Part shown: piece after piece, positions 1 through 10,264 of the stretch | How the letters are laid out: every line of letters starts with the position of its first letter | Numbering within the stretch: position 1 is the first letter of the stretch | Assembly (NCBI GenBank): GCA_028285445.1 | Contig: JANQPQ010000003.1 | Location: 62,001-126,000 of the forward strand | Source of the DNA: Cyclobacteriaceae bacterium | GTDB lineage: Bacteria; Bacteroidota; Bacteroidia; Cytophagales; Cyclobacteriaceae | Direction of reading: 5' to 3' | Length of the DNA: 64,000 nt | Position numbers and translations under genes: made by a program | The notes under the pieces: generated by a model | The model's input: only the letters and a program-made list of their open reading frames with translations | Database searches by the model: none | Told to the model about the DNA's origin: nothing

Positions 1-215
1 GTTGACTTTCCCTCCGCATCATTCCAGGTTAAAAGCTGGATATTCGAATCTTGATTGATAGGTCTGTCGGCGTCCCAAACCTCTCCATTGACTTTAGCTG
101 CGAGCACGTTCCTGGCTAAGCCTTCGCTTATACTCAAGGCCACATCCATGCCAGTAACTCCCTTACTATATTCCCTTACCGAACCGTCGGGTAAGGTGAT
201 TTTAATTTCACTCAT
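1..215 (-). CDS. thrS: Threonyl-tRNA synthetase, N-terminal TGS domain (partial)
   Basis: Reading the minus strand from the ATG at 213-215 gives 71 codons open to the window edge. They begin MSEIKITLPDGSVREY and continue with AAKVNGEVWD and IQLLTWNDAEGKS. This is the TGS domain at the start of bacterial threonyl-tRNA synthetase, which charges tRNA-Thr in the cytoplasm. The catalytic and anticodon-binding parts lie outside the window. The gene starts 9 bases after the stop of the TPR lipoprotein gene, so the two probably share a transcript. The identification rests on the position and wording of the TGS segment. Other TGS proteins (RelA, Obg-like) carry the domain internally or C-terminally, so ThrS is much the best fit. 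Confidence 0.85.
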   Translation of the reverse strand, partial: MSEIKITLPDGSVREYSKGVTGMDVALSISEGLARNVLAAKVNGEVWDADRPINQDSNIQLLTWNDAEGKS

Positions 216-224
216 TAGAGGATG

Positions 225-1304
225 TTAATTAATCGTATCTGTAGAATTTGTTTGTACAGAATCTAGCTTCTGTTGCTCTATTCTCCGCAAATATGCAACT
301 TTTCTCCGTAGGAAATCCAATTCATCAATGGCTATTTGGAAGGTTGAATCTTGGGCCAGGATATCCTCATATGTAGCTATAGATTGCGAGTAATTTCGTC
401 GTTTGTCAGCCACTCTGGCTTGAATCAGTTTGGCTTCTAAATTCTTTCTATCCGCGTTCAACAATTTATCTGCGAAGAAGTTGGCCGAGTCGTACAAACG
501 GCGCCCGTAGTAGTAGTTACCCAAGGCCAGCACATTGACCTCGTTGAATGCCAATTGATCGGATTTCCAGAAGTACTGGAAAGCGCTATCTGCAAGACCC
601 GCAGCCAGTAGCTTCTTACCCTTCATGGACAATGCTGGCGCAGACATAGGATTGATTCTAAGGGTTTCATCAATATATCTATCGGCATCAAACTCATTTC
701 CTTTTGATTCGCTTATTGTTGCCAATAAAAGCAATCCCTCCTCAGACGGTTGTGAGTCCATCGCTGATTTAAGATAACTTAAGGCACCTGTGGAATCGCC
801 CCTTTGCAAACCAACATTTGCAACAACCAGCAAGTTCTCCGGTGTATTGCTGCCGTTACGAATATTGTCTTGGGCGAAGTTAAAGGCCTTCTCATAGTTA
901 GCATTTTCAAAATAGAGCAGTGCAAGTTGCTCGGATAAAAAAGCATCCCTGGGGGCCAGTTTGTAAAGTCTTTCGGCTTCATTAATGGCGTTTCTCAGCC
1001 GCTTGGATTCCTGCAATGCTGCCAGGTATTGCTTACCCACTGCCAACGAATTCGGGCTCAGTTGGGTAGCTTTTTGCAATGACCTTAGCATTTGATTGCC
1101 TTTACCGAGTTTGCTTTCTATTCTTGCTTTGGAAATCCACAAGTCACTTGTCTGCTGTTCCTCCAGAAGACTCTCAATCTGTAAAAGGTATTGTTCATTT
1201 GCAGCGCGGCTGTCAGACGGTGGCTGTGGTATCTCATGCCGGGAATAAGGGCTGGAACAACCAACTATCAATAACAAGGAAATTACAAAAGACGAAACCT
1301 TCAA
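225..1304 (-). CDS. TPR-repeat lipoprotein
   Basis: A 359-residue protein with a lipoprotein signal (LLIVGC, lipid-modified Cys16), so it is probably anchored in the cell envelope facing the periplasm. From about residue 55 to 330 it is built of helical TPR-like pairs, for example the segments around LYKLAPRDAFLSEQLALLYF and ALPS-type turns such as NPMSAPALSMKGKKLL. TPR proteins usually act as scaffolds for protein complexes; no partner can be named here. The start is a TTG codon. No in-frame ATG precedes it and the signal peptide begins there, so TTG looks real. It lies 40 bases downstream of the DUF5686 gene and 9 bases before thrS. Confidence 0.8.
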   Translation of the reverse strand: MKVSSFVISLLLIVGCSSPYSRHEIPQPPSDSRAANEQYLLQIESLLEEQQTSDLWISKARIESKLGKGNQMLRSLQKATQLSPNSLAVGKQYLAALQESKRLRNAINEAERLYKLAPRDAFLSEQLALLYFENANYEKAFNFAQDNIRNGSNTPENLLVVANVGLQRGDSTGALSYLKSAMDSQPSEEGLLLLATISESKGNEFDADRYIDETLRINPMSAPALSMKGKKLLAAGLADSAFQYFWKSDQLAFNEVNVLALGNYYYGRRLYDSANFFADKLLNADRKNLEAKLIQARVADKRRNYSQSIATYEDILAQDSTFQIAIDELDFLRRKVAYLRRIEQQKLDSVQTNSTDTIN

Positions 1305-1344
1305 ACCTGATAATAGAATTTCAGGCTAAGTTAACTTTTGCCTG

Positions 1345-3885
1345 CTAGAATGAGAACTGGAAGCTAAATTTAACCGCAAACTTATCCCCTTGCAGATTGT
1401 CCAGGTAGGTAAGGCGATGAATGGCATCAATGCGAATTACTTTTAGAATGTTTTCGATACCATAGCCAAGTTCTACATAGGGTGTGTCGCCGAGGGAGTT
1501 GATTGGAAGAGTTGGTAGCCCGTTTTCACCAACCGAAGCATGCAAGGCTAAATTTTCATCACTAACTCCACCCAAAAGGAAATTGGCAGTTCCTACGGCC
1601 CTCCACTTGAGCTTCTTGAATAATGGTATTCTGTTTAGCAGGAACCCTTCGAAATTGTGGCGGTAGTTAAGTGCTACATACTGGTCGCTGACAAATTCGG
1701 AGAAGCCCATGGTATTGAAGGCGATGCTGGTAAAGAAAGGCGACTCATTACCGATATGGCCTTTCAATAATGGCAGTGGCACCTCCCCAAATATCTTCTC
1801 AGCGGTAAATATTACCCGAGAGCGCCCGGTCAGGCCCATCTTAAAATTCTTTGTTATGTTGAATGCCGCCCGGTGAAACTCAAAATCACCACCAAGCACG
1901 TTGTCCAGACCCAAGGTATATCGCAAAGTGATAACAGGAGCCCTTACCGCTCCAAGTGAAAATCGCTGGTTGTCGCTTTGTATCCAAAGCTCATCCTTTC
2001 CAATCCTGGTTTCAACTGTAATTTCAGTAGACGAAAAATCCTTGCGAATGGGAGAGGCATCACCCAGGCTTGGGTTTAAGCGGTATCCAAAGTTGAAAGT
2101 GGAGTCAAGATTAATTGGGCTGTATTGCTTGTGCCTTAGAATAACCCGTTGCCTCACACCTTTCCTTATTTCCTTTTGAAAACGAAATCTCGTATCAGTA
2201 AGAAAGTATGGCGTGAAGTGCCTGCGGTTCCTAAAAAAGGCTTCAAAGCCAAGCGTACTCACCCCGGAAAAGAGGTCATCAAATGTGAGGCCTATCTGTT
2301 GAATGTCCTTGGTATGGCTTAAAGTCCAGGTAGTCCAGGGCTTTTTTGATGGTATATAGTCTATACGCCCGGAGTACTTATACTTTTCATCTTTAGTGCC
2401 ATAGGCCAAATATCCGCTTAGTACCCACTTCTTACTGAAATCAATATTTGTACGTGCGCCGAGTTTTAATCGATGATCTTCAACATTATTAAAGGCATAG
2501 AAAAGTGGGTAAGGTCCTAAGTCGATTTGTTTAATTGGAATATACCCTGTACCCACGTAGGTAGCTAAATCAGACAATCGTTTTACCGGTCTGATCTTGC
2601 GCAATGTATCAATCATATTGATAACGTTGATTTCAGTAGTAGTTAATGGATCATGCCGGTTCTCTGCCCAGAATATATCATCAGGGGTTGTAGCATCTTC
2701 TTCTACTTCCAATGCCTGATCGTAGAACCTTCTTTCCTTAGGTTGGTTGACAACAACATTCTTATTGGAAGTGAAGAACTTAGCCAGCACTCCGGCAGCC
2801 TTTTTGCCCAGACCAAACTCTGCCAGCACTTGAAAGTCAGTGAGAATTCTGGAGCGCGTGGGTACCCAGGGGCCCGCTTCTGTTGGTTCCAGTTCTTGCT
2901 GGAGCTTTAACTTTTCAATAAAGTTGAGGTTAGCGCTCTTTTCAACCCAAAGGTCAACTTGTTTCAGGGCCGATTCTTCCTTGGTTATCCAGATGGAGCC
3001 GTTAAAGGCCAAGTCGCCTTTCTGTTTGGGAAAAATATCAATACGATAGCAGAAGTGGTTTCCAACCATCATGCTATCCATCAGGTAAACCTCATAATAC
3101 GCTCTCCACCCATCAGCAATTGGACTGACAAACTCCTTATCCCAGATATTGAGCCAGTTTTGGTAGAAGTTATATTCCTGAAATGATGAACCGATAAATT
3201 GAGAAAGCAGGCTTCCATCATCCATACCAACCCCAGTAATCTTGGTTTTCAATATGTGCTCTTTGCGTAGAAGTGGATTCTGGCGGTAGTAATACTTCGA
3301 TAAAGATTCTGAAATGAATATTGGCAACACAGCCTGCCCGTCTTCACCGGCAATCTGGTCTACCGAGTCAATTACCTGCTTTACTTTCTTAACGATCTTC
3401 CTATCTCGAAATCTATCAGTAAGGTTATCGAGATCTATCTCAATCTTATTATAGCTCTCAAACTCATAGGCCTCTAACGAACGCTTGTCGTTATTCTTTT
3501 TGTTACGAACCGCCGACCTCATTATTGGCCAGGCTGGATTCTCCCCGGCCACAAATACCACCTCATCCAGCGATTGCACATCTTCAAAAAGCTGAAAGTT
3601 GATCTCTTGTGTAACTCCTTTCGTAACTAGCTTGGCCTTTCGTTTATAGCCAATGTATGATGCGGCAATGGAATCGGTTGGTGAATTAGTTGTGATCTGA
3701 AATGCCCCTACAAAATCCGTAGTGGCACCAATGGTTGTTCCAACGAAAACAACATTGGCAAATGGTATGGGGTCGCCTGTTTCCGCATCGATAACCTTTC
3801 CACTAATAACAGTGCGCTGGGCGAATGACAGGTTTGCTAAAAGCAGGCAGCATGCAATGAGAGCAAATATGTGCGGTCTTCTCAA
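1345..3885 (-). CDS. DUF5686 outer-membrane protein with carboxypeptidase-regulatory-like domain
   Basis: An 846-residue exported protein: signal peptide 1-22 ending SFAQ, then a carboxypeptidase-regulatory-like beta-sandwich (about 25-105, motif GKVIDAETGDPIPFANVVF). The long DUF5686 region of Bacteroidota follows. It is rich in alternating aromatic strands and ends FSFQFSF, as expected of an outer-membrane beta barrel. The family resembles TonB-dependent transporters without a clear plug; its substrate is unknown. The start is TTG. A TAnnTTTG-type -7 box lies 20 bases upstream (complement of 3905-3912), giving the gene its own promoter. The TPR lipoprotein and thrS follow on the same strand and may be co-transcribed. 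Confidence 0.85.
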   Translation of the reverse strand: MRRPHIFALIACCLLLANLSFAQRTVISGKVIDAETGDPIPFANVVFVGTTIGATTDFVGAFQITTNSPTDSIAASYIGYKRKAKLVTKGVTQEINFQLFEDVQSLDEVVFVAGENPAWPIMRSAVRNKKNNDKRSLEAYEFESYNKIEIDLDNLTDRFRDRKIVKKVKQVIDSVDQIAGEDGQAVLPIFISESLSKYYYRQNPLLRKEHILKTKITGVGMDDGSLLSQFIGSSFQEYNFYQNWLNIWDKEFVSPIADGWRAYYEVYLMDSMMVGNHFCYRIDIFPKQKGDLAFNGSIWITKEESALKQVDLWVEKSANLNFIEKLKLQQELEPTEAGPWVPTRSRILTDFQVLAEFGLGKKAAGVLAKFFTSNKNVVVNQPKERRFYDQALEVEEDATTPDDIFWAENRHDPLTTTEINVINMIDTLRKIRPVKRLSDLATYVGTGYIPIKQIDLGPYPLFYAFNNVEDHRLKLGARTNIDFSKKWVLSGYLAYGTKDEKYKYSGRIDYIPSKKPWTTWTLSHTKDIQQIGLTFDDLFSGVSTLGFEAFFRNRRHFTPYFLTDTRFRFQKEIRKGVRQRVILRHKQYSPINLDSTFNFGYRLNPSLGDASPIRKDFSSTEITVETRIGKDELWIQSDNQRFSLGAVRAPVITLRYTLGLDNVLGGDFEFHRAAFNITKNFKMGLTGRSRVIFTAEKIFGEVPLPLLKGHIGNESPFFTSIAFNTMGFSEFVSDQYVALNYRHNFEGFLLNRIPLFKKLKWRAVGTANFLLGGVSDENLALHASVGENGLPTLPINSLGDTPYVELGYGIENILKVIRIDAIHRLTYLDNLQGDKFAVKFSFQFSF

Positions 3886-3904
3886 ATCCCTTTCAGTCAG
3901 ATGG

Positions 3905-3912
3905 CAAAAATA
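3905..3912 (-). promoter_or_regulatory. Bacteroidota-type -7 box upstream of the DUF5686 gene
   Basis: On the minus strand these bases read TATTTTTG, an exact TAnnTTTG match, 20 bases before the TTG start of the DUF5686 gene. No convincing TTG -33 element was found at 17-23 bases upstream. Confidence 0.4.
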
Positions 3913-3972
3913 GTGTAAGTTTCAGATGCGATGTTAAATCTTTCCGGTCAACACGAAGTAACCAGAAATAGT

Positions 3973-4641
3973 TTAGCGTTGAGTAATGGTTTCAGGTCTA
4001 CCAAGAAATTTGGGGCTTTCGTTGAGCACGTAAAGATCAATTACTGCCTTAGTTCTGGCAAGAATTTCCCTACCTTCTACTTTCAGTGACTGCTCCAGAC
4101 TTAAATCCCGGGCAGTTAAGGCCATTGTTGATATGCCATGGTACTCACCAATAAAGATGGCGCGAAAAGCGTGGAATTTCTGCGTTATAACGATTACCTC
4201 CTCCTGGCCAAATATCTCCTTGGCTCTCACCATAGAATCCAAAGTTCTAAATCCGGCATAATCTAAGGTAATGGCATCCTCAGGAACACCTTTAGCAATC
4301 AAAGCGTTCTTCATGTCTTGAGGCTCGTTATAGTATTTGCTGTGATTATCACCACTAAGAATGAAGTGGCTAACCTTCTTCATTTTATACAACTCTGCGG
4401 CTTTCTCAATGCGATACTTGAAATATCTATTTGGGGAACCGTTTACCAGTGTCTTGCTCGTTCCAAGCACAACAGCGACTTTGGCTTTGGGTAGGTCAGA
4501 AATCTTATCGTAGACCTGTCCGTGAGTGGATACCAAAATCCAAATATTACTGATTACCACAAAAAGCAGCAATGACACTATCCCCCACCAAATTCCTCTG
4601 GTTACCCAATGCTGGCGTAATTTCCCACCTAAGTCCTTCAT
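3973..4641 (-). CDS. SanA/YdcF-type DUF218 membrane protein
   Basis: A 222-residue protein with one membrane span (about 17-37, WGIVSLLLFVVISNIWILV), then a DUF218 fold. The fold shows KVAVVLGTS, a NRYFKYRIEKAAELY helix and HFILSGDN, the hallmarks of the SanA/ElyC/YdcF group. In Escherichia coli, SanA affects vancomycin sensitivity and ElyC affects envelope lipid-carrier use; the biochemical activity is unsettled. The bulk of the protein should be periplasmic. It is the last gene of the parE-parC-trmH operon, 19 bases after trmH. The family is clear, the exact role is not. Confidence 0.8.
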   Translation of the reverse strand: MKDLGGKLRQHWVTRGIWWGIVSLLLFVVISNIWILVSTHGQVYDKISDLPKAKVAVVLGTSKTLVNGSPNRYFKYRIEKAAELYKMKKVSHFILSGDNHSKYYNEPQDMKNALIAKGVPEDAITLDYAGFRTLDSMVRAKEIFGQEEVIVITQKFHAFRAIFIGEYHGISTMALTARDLSLEQSLKVEGREILARTKAVIDLYVLNESPKFLGRPETITQR

Positions 4642-4660
4642 CTTCAGTTTTCTTTGGCCT

Positions 4661-5341
4661 TTAGCTTATACGTAGAAACTCCTCTACTAGTGTATCAGAA
4701 TTCTTAATAATTCTTTGGTACCATTTTAAAGTCAAATCCTCCTTTTCCTCCTCAGATAGCCTCCAATTAACATCTGAGGCCATTATTTTATGCATCAGAT
4801 CATAAAGACAAATAGCAGCACTAACGGAAATATTGTAGCTTTCAGTAAACCCATAAATGGGAATTCTGACCATGTTATCGGCATTTTCCACTGCATATTG
4901 GCTCAAACCCGCCATTTCTGTGCCGAAAATCAATGCAATCTTGCCCTCAGGCTTAAAATCCAGCAAACTGGGGTACTGGGGGGCAGGAGATGTTCCTATT
5001 ATCTGGTAGCCTTGTTTCCGGAGTGCTTCAAAGCAATTAGGGGTATTATTCTCTTCGTCGCTGTTGTATCGATGAATATCTACCCATTTTGACGAGCCCA
5101 GCACCACGTCAGGGTTTACTTCATAGGTGTTACTGTTTTCAATAACATGAATGTCTTGAATACAAAGACAATCGCAGCTACGTACAACGGCGCTTGCATT
5201 GTGTGACTGATAAATATCCTCCAAGGCGATAGTGAGGTGGCGAGTGCGGAAACTAAGTACCTCCTCAATACGTCTCTGCTTGTGTTCAGTGACGTACTCT
5301 GCAAGAAATGCAATAAGCCGAGACCGGAGGTCTGGGTCCAT
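4661..5341 (-). CDS. trmH: tRNA (guanosine-2'-O-)-methyltransferase, SpoU/TrmH family
   Basis: A 226-residue SPOUT methyltransferase. The three SpoU motifs are visible: motif 1 with NASAVVRSCDC (about 44-54), motif 2 with KIALIFGTEMAGLS (about 133-146) and motif 3 with MVRIPIYGFTESYNISVSAA (about 157-176), which form the knotted SAM site. The short N-terminal lead matches TrmH, which methylates the ribose of G18 in tRNA, better than the longer RlmB/TsnR type. It starts 9 bases after parC, so it is probably co-transcribed with the topoisomerase genes. Confidence 0.88.
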   Translation of the reverse strand: MDPDLRSRLIAFLAEYVTEHKQRRIEEVLSFRTRHLTIALEDIYQSHNASAVVRSCDCLCIQDIHVIENSNTYEVNPDVVLGSSKWVDIHRYNSDEENNTPNCFEALRKQGYQIIGTSPAPQYPSLLDFKPEGKIALIFGTEMAGLSQYAVENADNMVRIPIYGFTESYNISVSAAICLYDLMHKIMASDVNWRLSEEEKEDLTLKWYQRIIKNSDTLVEEFLRIS

Positions 5342-5350
5342 ATATAAAGT

Positions 5351-8218
5351 TTAGAAATCCAGCTCTATAGTGTCACCCACGTCAAAGCCTGCTCCACCAC
5401 TCTTCTTTGGTTTCTGATCACTTTCCTTGAATAACTTTTCCTGCTTACTGTCTCCAGCGCTCTTTGCCGTTTTTTTGGAAGGCTTCTTAACTGAGCCTTT
5501 TGCTGTAGCTTGCTTTTCAGAAACAGTCCTTACTGGTTTTGATTTAGGCTTAGTTTCCTTCGTGGGCTTCGATTTTTTCTGTTCTTCCTTAGCTTGTTCA
5601 ACCTGGTCAGTTTTTTCCGTGTCATTGGTCTCCGCATTTTCCGAAACCTCCGAAGTCACAGTTTCATTCTGATTAGTTTCCGCTTCCACCACTTGTTCCG
5701 CAACATTTTGTGACTCTCCTTCATCTGAAAGGAGAGTTACTTTTGTTATCCTGTAATTCGAAAGCCGATTACCCAACGCTTTCCAGCCTTTGACATCCAC
5801 AACCGCCGATAGATCAATTTCAGCAGTTTCCTTATTCTTCCCTTTTCCCTTAATAAGGTTGATCTCAACCACCGGGTTATTTGATAACGAAGCCACTATC
5901 AACTTGGAACCAGGACTTTCACTAATGAATCCAAACTTCTTGTCCTGAGTGGTAGTCTCGATCAGGAAGCGCTTTACCAGGTAGTTCTTGCTCTCACCGT
6001 CATAATGCACCGCGGTAAGCGGTTGTTCAGCCACAAATTTCCTGATTAGCACTACTTTCTCCGGCTCAAACCGTGTAGAGAGCTCACTTGAGTTGATCTG
6101 GTAGCTACCATCTTTGTAAACTGCCAGTATCTTATCGTCTCCGTGGAAGTTCCCAATATTTTGACCTCTCCCATCCCGATTCAGGCGGCCGACAGTCTCA
6201 TCGTACCAGATATCCAAACCGCTTAGGGTGCTTACCCCCTCCGACTTCAGTTCAATTCTTCTGACAGGATACTTGGTTAGAATATTTCCTCCTGCTCCTC
6301 TACCCTTTACTTCCAATGTTGAGAAGTCAAAATCAAAAACTTTCTTTCTGGCTTTTGAGCCAGCCGTAAGTTTCACTGTAATTGTTTCTGCTTCACCATT
6401 AGGGTTGGCACTGACATATAGCAATTTGGAACCAGGATGGCCCTTTGAAAGATCGTATTCCTTATCACGCGTAACAGCCAGAATCTGGAATCTCTTAACC
6501 ATGGCCCTTCCAGTTTTGCCATCTACGGTAACGGCATTGTATACCATGCGCTCGTCATTCTTCTTCCAAACGCCAGCATACATAATGTCCTTACCCATAA
6601 AAACTTTCTCAGCGACTTTAGATACTATGCATTTGCCGTCCTTTCTAATGGCAACAATAGTATCAAGATCAGAGCACTCCCCTATAAATTCATCTTTTTT
6701 CAATCCGTAGCCAACAAATCCTTCCTTGCGGTTAACATATAATTTCTGGTTGTTTGCCGCCACCACCTGGACCGAAATAGTATCGAAGGACTTAATCTCC
6801 GTTTTCCTCTCTCTGCCTTCGCCGTACTTTTCGAGTAAGTTTTGAAAGTAGTTTATGGCATAGTCTGTTATGTTGGCTAGATTTTTCTTTACTTCTTTCA
6901 GCTCCTCCTCCAGCTTCTTCATCAGTTCGTCTGCCTTGAAGGAATCGAACTTCGAGATACGCTTGATCTTTATTTCAGTTAAACGAACTATATCCTCCTC
7001 AGTGATTTTCCTATAGAACTGCTTCTTGAATGGCTTAAGTCCATCGTCGATGGTAGAAATAACTGCCTCCCAGGTTTCACATTCTTCGATGTCGCGATAG
7101 ATACGATTTTCAATAAAAATCTTTTCGAGGGAAGAAAACAGTATTTTCTCTAACAACTCCGCCTTTCGAATCTCCAGTTCCAGCGTTAGTAATGCAACTG
7201 TCTGCTCAGTGTTTAGCTTAAGAATATCATTGACCTTAAGAAACTTCGGCTTGTCATCGATAACTACACAAGCATTCGGGTTGATGGAGACTTCGCAATC
7301 GGTGAATGCATAGAGAGCGTCCATAACGATATCCGGTGATTGACCGGGCGCCACAGTAATGGCAATCTCTACATCCTGCGCCGTGTTGTCTACTACCTGC
7401 TTTATTTTGAGCTTACCCTTGTCATTAGCCTTTACAATGCTTTCTATTAAACCAGTAGTTGTAGTACCGAAAGGTATTTCCTTGATTATCAGCGTTTTTT
7501 TGTCAACAACTTCCATGCGGGCACGTACACGAATTCTACCCTTTAAGCCCTGATTATACTCAGAAAAGTCGGCCATACCGCCAGTGGCAAAATCTGGATA
7601 AATCTTAGGCTTCTTACCCTTAAGTACATCAATAGATGCCTTGATCAGCTCGCAGAAGTTGTGGGGTAGTATCTTAGTAGAAAGGCCAACGGCTATGCCC
7701 TCTACACCCAAGGCAAGCAGAAGCGGGAACTTCACCGGTAATGAAACTGGCTCTTTCTTACGGCCATCGTAAGACAGCTGCCAATTGGTAGTTTGCGGGT
7801 TGAATACCACCTCATTGGCAAACTTGGAAAGTCTTACTTCAATGTACCTTGGGGCTGCCGCACTGTCTCCAGTTCGTACATCTCCCCAGTTTCCCTGTGT
7901 GTCAAATAGTAATTCCTTCTGACCGATATTAACAATCGCATCACCAATAGACGCGTCACCATGCGGATGGTACTGCATGGTATTACCAATTACGTTTGCT
8001 ACTTTATTGAATCTACCATCATCTACTTCTTTGAGAGCATGCATTATGCGGCGCTGCACTGGCTTAAAGCCGTCGCCAATGCCGGGCACGGCTCTCTCAA
8101 GGATTACATATGAAGCGTAGTCGAGAAACCAATTCTCGTACATCCCCGAAACGGGAATTACATCATGTATGGGAGCGTCTTCAGGTAGCTGACCGTTTCC
8201 GTTTAGTTCTTCACTCAT
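5351..8218 (-). CDS. parC: DNA topoisomerase IV subunit A
   Basis: A 955-residue type IIA topoisomerase A subunit, the DNA-breaking and rejoining half of topoisomerase IV, which decatenates chromosomes. The active tyrosine is Tyr125 in AAPRYIEVRLS. The helix before it reads HPHGDASIGDAI, so the position matching GyrA Ser83 is alanine. The winged-helix/tower region runs to about 500 and a beta-pinwheel C-terminal domain to about 830. Residues about 830-955 are a low-complexity Lys/Glu/Thr-rich tail ending VGDTIELDF. ParC rather than GyrA is called because parE lies 21 bases upstream. The long charged tail is unusual compared with enterobacterial ParC. Confidence 0.9.
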   Translation of the reverse strand: MSEELNGNGQLPEDAPIHDVIPVSGMYENWFLDYASYVILERAVPGIGDGFKPVQRRIMHALKEVDDGRFNKVANVIGNTMQYHPHGDASIGDAIVNIGQKELLFDTQGNWGDVRTGDSAAAPRYIEVRLSKFANEVVFNPQTTNWQLSYDGRKKEPVSLPVKFPLLLALGVEGIAVGLSTKILPHNFCELIKASIDVLKGKKPKIYPDFATGGMADFSEYNQGLKGRIRVRARMEVVDKKTLIIKEIPFGTTTTGLIESIVKANDKGKLKIKQVVDNTAQDVEIAITVAPGQSPDIVMDALYAFTDCEVSINPNACVVIDDKPKFLKVNDILKLNTEQTVALLTLELEIRKAELLEKILFSSLEKIFIENRIYRDIEECETWEAVISTIDDGLKPFKKQFYRKITEEDIVRLTEIKIKRISKFDSFKADELMKKLEEELKEVKKNLANITDYAINYFQNLLEKYGEGRERKTEIKSFDTISVQVVAANNQKLYVNRKEGFVGYGLKKDEFIGECSDLDTIVAIRKDGKCIVSKVAEKVFMGKDIMYAGVWKKNDERMVYNAVTVDGKTGRAMVKRFQILAVTRDKEYDLSKGHPGSKLLYVSANPNGEAETITVKLTAGSKARKKVFDFDFSTLEVKGRGAGGNILTKYPVRRIELKSEGVSTLSGLDIWYDETVGRLNRDGRGQNIGNFHGDDKILAVYKDGSYQINSSELSTRFEPEKVVLIRKFVAEQPLTAVHYDGESKNYLVKRFLIETTTQDKKFGFISESPGSKLIVASLSNNPVVEINLIKGKGKNKETAEIDLSAVVDVKGWKALGNRLSNYRITKVTLLSDEGESQNVAEQVVEAETNQNETVTSEVSENAETNDTEKTDQVEQAKEEQKKSKPTKETKPKSKPVRTVSEKQATAKGSVKKPSKKTAKSAGDSKQEKLFKESDQKPKKSGGAGFDVGDTIELDF

Positions 8219-8239
8219 TCAAACTACTTTCTGTTCTTT

Positions 8240-10150
8240 CTAAGCTGCTTCCTCCTCTACCGGATCTTTTTCCACTCGGAGGTTATCAATAATGAAACTT
8301 TGTCGCTCCGGGGTGTTCTTGCCCATATAAAACGTAAGCAGCTGCTTAATACTGGTATCTTTTGCGGTAATAATAGGCTCAAGTCTCATATCCTCTCCGA
8401 TGAACGTCTTGAACTCATCGGGAGAGATTTCACCAAGCCCCTTAAATCTGGTAATTTCAGGCTTGGCTCCTAGTTTTTTTGTGGCTGCTTCTTTTTCTTC
8501 CTCGCTGTAGCAGTATATGGTTTCTTTTTTATTCCTAACTCTGAAAAGTGGGGTTTCCAAAATGTAGACATGCCCTTGCTTAACCAGGTCGGGAAAGAAC
8601 TGTAGGAAGAAAGTTAGCAATAACAACCTGATGTGCATACCATCAACGTCTGCATCAGTTGCTATTACAATTTTTCGGTACCGAAGATCTTCCAAGCCGT
8701 CTTCTATGTTTAATGCATGTTGAAGCAAATTGAATTCTTCATTTTCGTAGACAACTTTCTTGGTAAGACCAAAGCTGTTTAGTGGCTTTCCTCGTAAACT
8801 GAAAACCGCCTGAGTTTGTACATCCCTGGATTTAGTAATTGAACCGCTTGCAGAATCACCCTCAGTGATAAAAATCATAGTCTCTTCGCGGCGATCCCCT
8901 TTACCATCATTATAGTGTAGGCGGCAATCTCGAAGCTTCTTATTATGCAGATTGGCTTTCTTGGCTCTTTCGTTGGCAATTTTTTTGATGCCGGCAATTT
9001 CTTTTCTTTCCCTTTCTGATTGCTGAATGCGCTTCAGTAGGGCATCTGCAGCAGTTGTATCGCGGTGTAAGTGGTTATCAAGTGCCTGCTTTACAAAGTC
9101 GTTGACGAAGGTTCGCATTGTTGGACCCTCCGGCCCTACATTAATTGATCCCAGTTTCGTTTTAGTCTGAGATTCAAAAACTGGTTCTTGCACGCGAACC
9201 GCTATTGAGCCAACAATGCTGGCACGAATGTCCGTTGCATCAAAATCCTTTTTGTAAAACTCCCTTACCGTTTTCACCACAGCTTCTCTGAAGGCAGCCA
9301 GGTGAGTTCCACCTTGTGTGGTGTATTGGCCATTAACAAATGAGTGGTACTCCTCACCGTACTGATTGGTGTGAGTAAGCGCCACTTCAATATCATCCCC
9401 TTTGAGGTGAATGATTGGATATCTTAAACTTTCAGGATCCGTCTTTCTAGCCAGTAGATCTTTAAGGCCGTCTTCAGAATGATATTTGGTACCATTGAAA
9501 TTGATAGTTAGGCCAGCGTTGAGGAAAGCGTAGTTCCACATCTGATCCTCGAGAAATTCCGGGATAAAATGGTAGTTCTTAAATACCTCGTCATCTGGCT
9601 CGAAAATTACCAACGTTCCATTGCGATTACTACTGGATGAAATTTTGGGATCACTTTTTATCTCCCCCCTGGTGAACTCGGCTAGCTTAGTTTTGCCATC
9701 GCGAAACGACTGAGCTTTGAAGTATTTGGAAAGCGCATTTACTGCTTTGGTTCCAACGCCATTCAAACCAACCGATTTCTGGAAAGCCTCAGAATCGTAT
9801 TTTCCACCGGTGTTGATTTTCGAAACGCAATCAACCACCTTTCCAAGTGGAATTCCCCTTCCGTAATCTCTGACCTTTACACGGTGGTCTGATATATTTA
9901 TCTCGATGGTTTTGCCATGGCCCATCATGTGTTCGTCGATGCAGTTGTCAACCACCTCTTTCACTAAAACATATATGCCATCATCTTGTGCAGAGCCATC
10001 TCCAAGCTTGCCAATATACATCCCCGGTCGGAGCCTAATGTGTTCTTTCCAATCAAGGGATTTTATGCTGTCTTCGGTGTAATTATTCTGTTCAGCCACA
10101 GGATATAACTGAGTTTTATAGTTGTTACTAGCTGGCTCGAAATTAGTCAA
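8240..10150 (-). CDS. parE: DNA topoisomerase IV subunit B
   Basis: A 636-residue ATPase subunit of topoisomerase IV. The GHKL ATP site shows EVVDNCIDE and the lid [12 protein letters not shown]; the transducer follows. The TOPRIM metal site shows [10 protein letters not shown] and [17 protein letters not shown], and the C-terminus carries the usual FKGLGE and MGKNTPERQ segments. The length fits ParE and not the longer GyrB. The only usable start before the conserved RPGMYIG region is a TTG codon, since an in-frame stop lies just upstream. It is first in an operon with parC, trmH and the SanA-like gene. Confidence 0.92.
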   Translation of the reverse strand: MTNFEPASNNYKTQLYPVAEQNNYTEDSIKSLDWKEHIRLRPGMYIGKLGDGSAQDDGIYVLVKEVVDNCIDEHMMGHGKTIEINISDHRVKVRDYGRGIPLGKVVDCVSKINTGGKYDSEAFQKSVGLNGVGTKAVNALSKYFKAQSFRDGKTKLAEFTRGEIKSDPKISSSSNRNGTLVIFEPDDEVFKNYHFIPEFLEDQMWNYAFLNAGLTINFNGTKYHSEDGLKDLLARKTDPESLRYPIIHLKGDDIEVALTHTNQYGEEYHSFVNGQYTTQGGTHLAAFREAVVKTVREFYKKDFDATDIRASIVGSIAVRVQEPVFESQTKTKLGSINVGPEGPTMRTFVNDFVKQALDNHLHRDTTAADALLKRIQQSERERKEIAGIKKIANERAKKANLHNKKLRDCRLHYNDGKGDRREETMIFITEGDSASGSITKSRDVQTQAVFSLRGKPLNSFGLTKKVVYENEEFNLLQHALNIEDGLEDLRYRKIVIATDADVDGMHIRLLLLTFFLQFFPDLVKQGHVYILETPLFRVRNKKETIYCYSEEEKEAATKKLGAKPEITRFKGLGEISPDEFKTFIGEDMRLEPIITAKDTSIKQLLTFYMGKNTPERQSFIIDNLRVEKDPVEEEAA

Positions 10151-10256
10151 AAAATGATTTCCCGACGCATTTTCTTACCCAAAATAAAACGCCCTAAAAC
10201 GCTCATTATCATTGATTTTTATACTTTTTTAAGAAGTTTGAAGCAAAGGCAGTCCC

Positions 10257-10264
10257 TAGATTTG
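10257..10264 (+). promoter_or_regulatory. Strong -7-type promoter box without an obvious gene
   Basis: TAGATTTG matches TAnnTTTG, with TTTG 16 bases upstream (10237-10240) as a possible -33 element. It is followed by CAGCTT, the same extension as the box at 14615. No ATG-led reading frame follows on the plus strand before the convergent gene at 10437, so a short RNA or chance match are both possible. Confidence 0.3.

Noticed and set aside
6228-6710. A 160-codon open frame on the plus strand inside parC
   Set aside because: It lies fully antisense to a strongly conserved topoisomerase gene, and its low-complexity composition mirrors parC codons.
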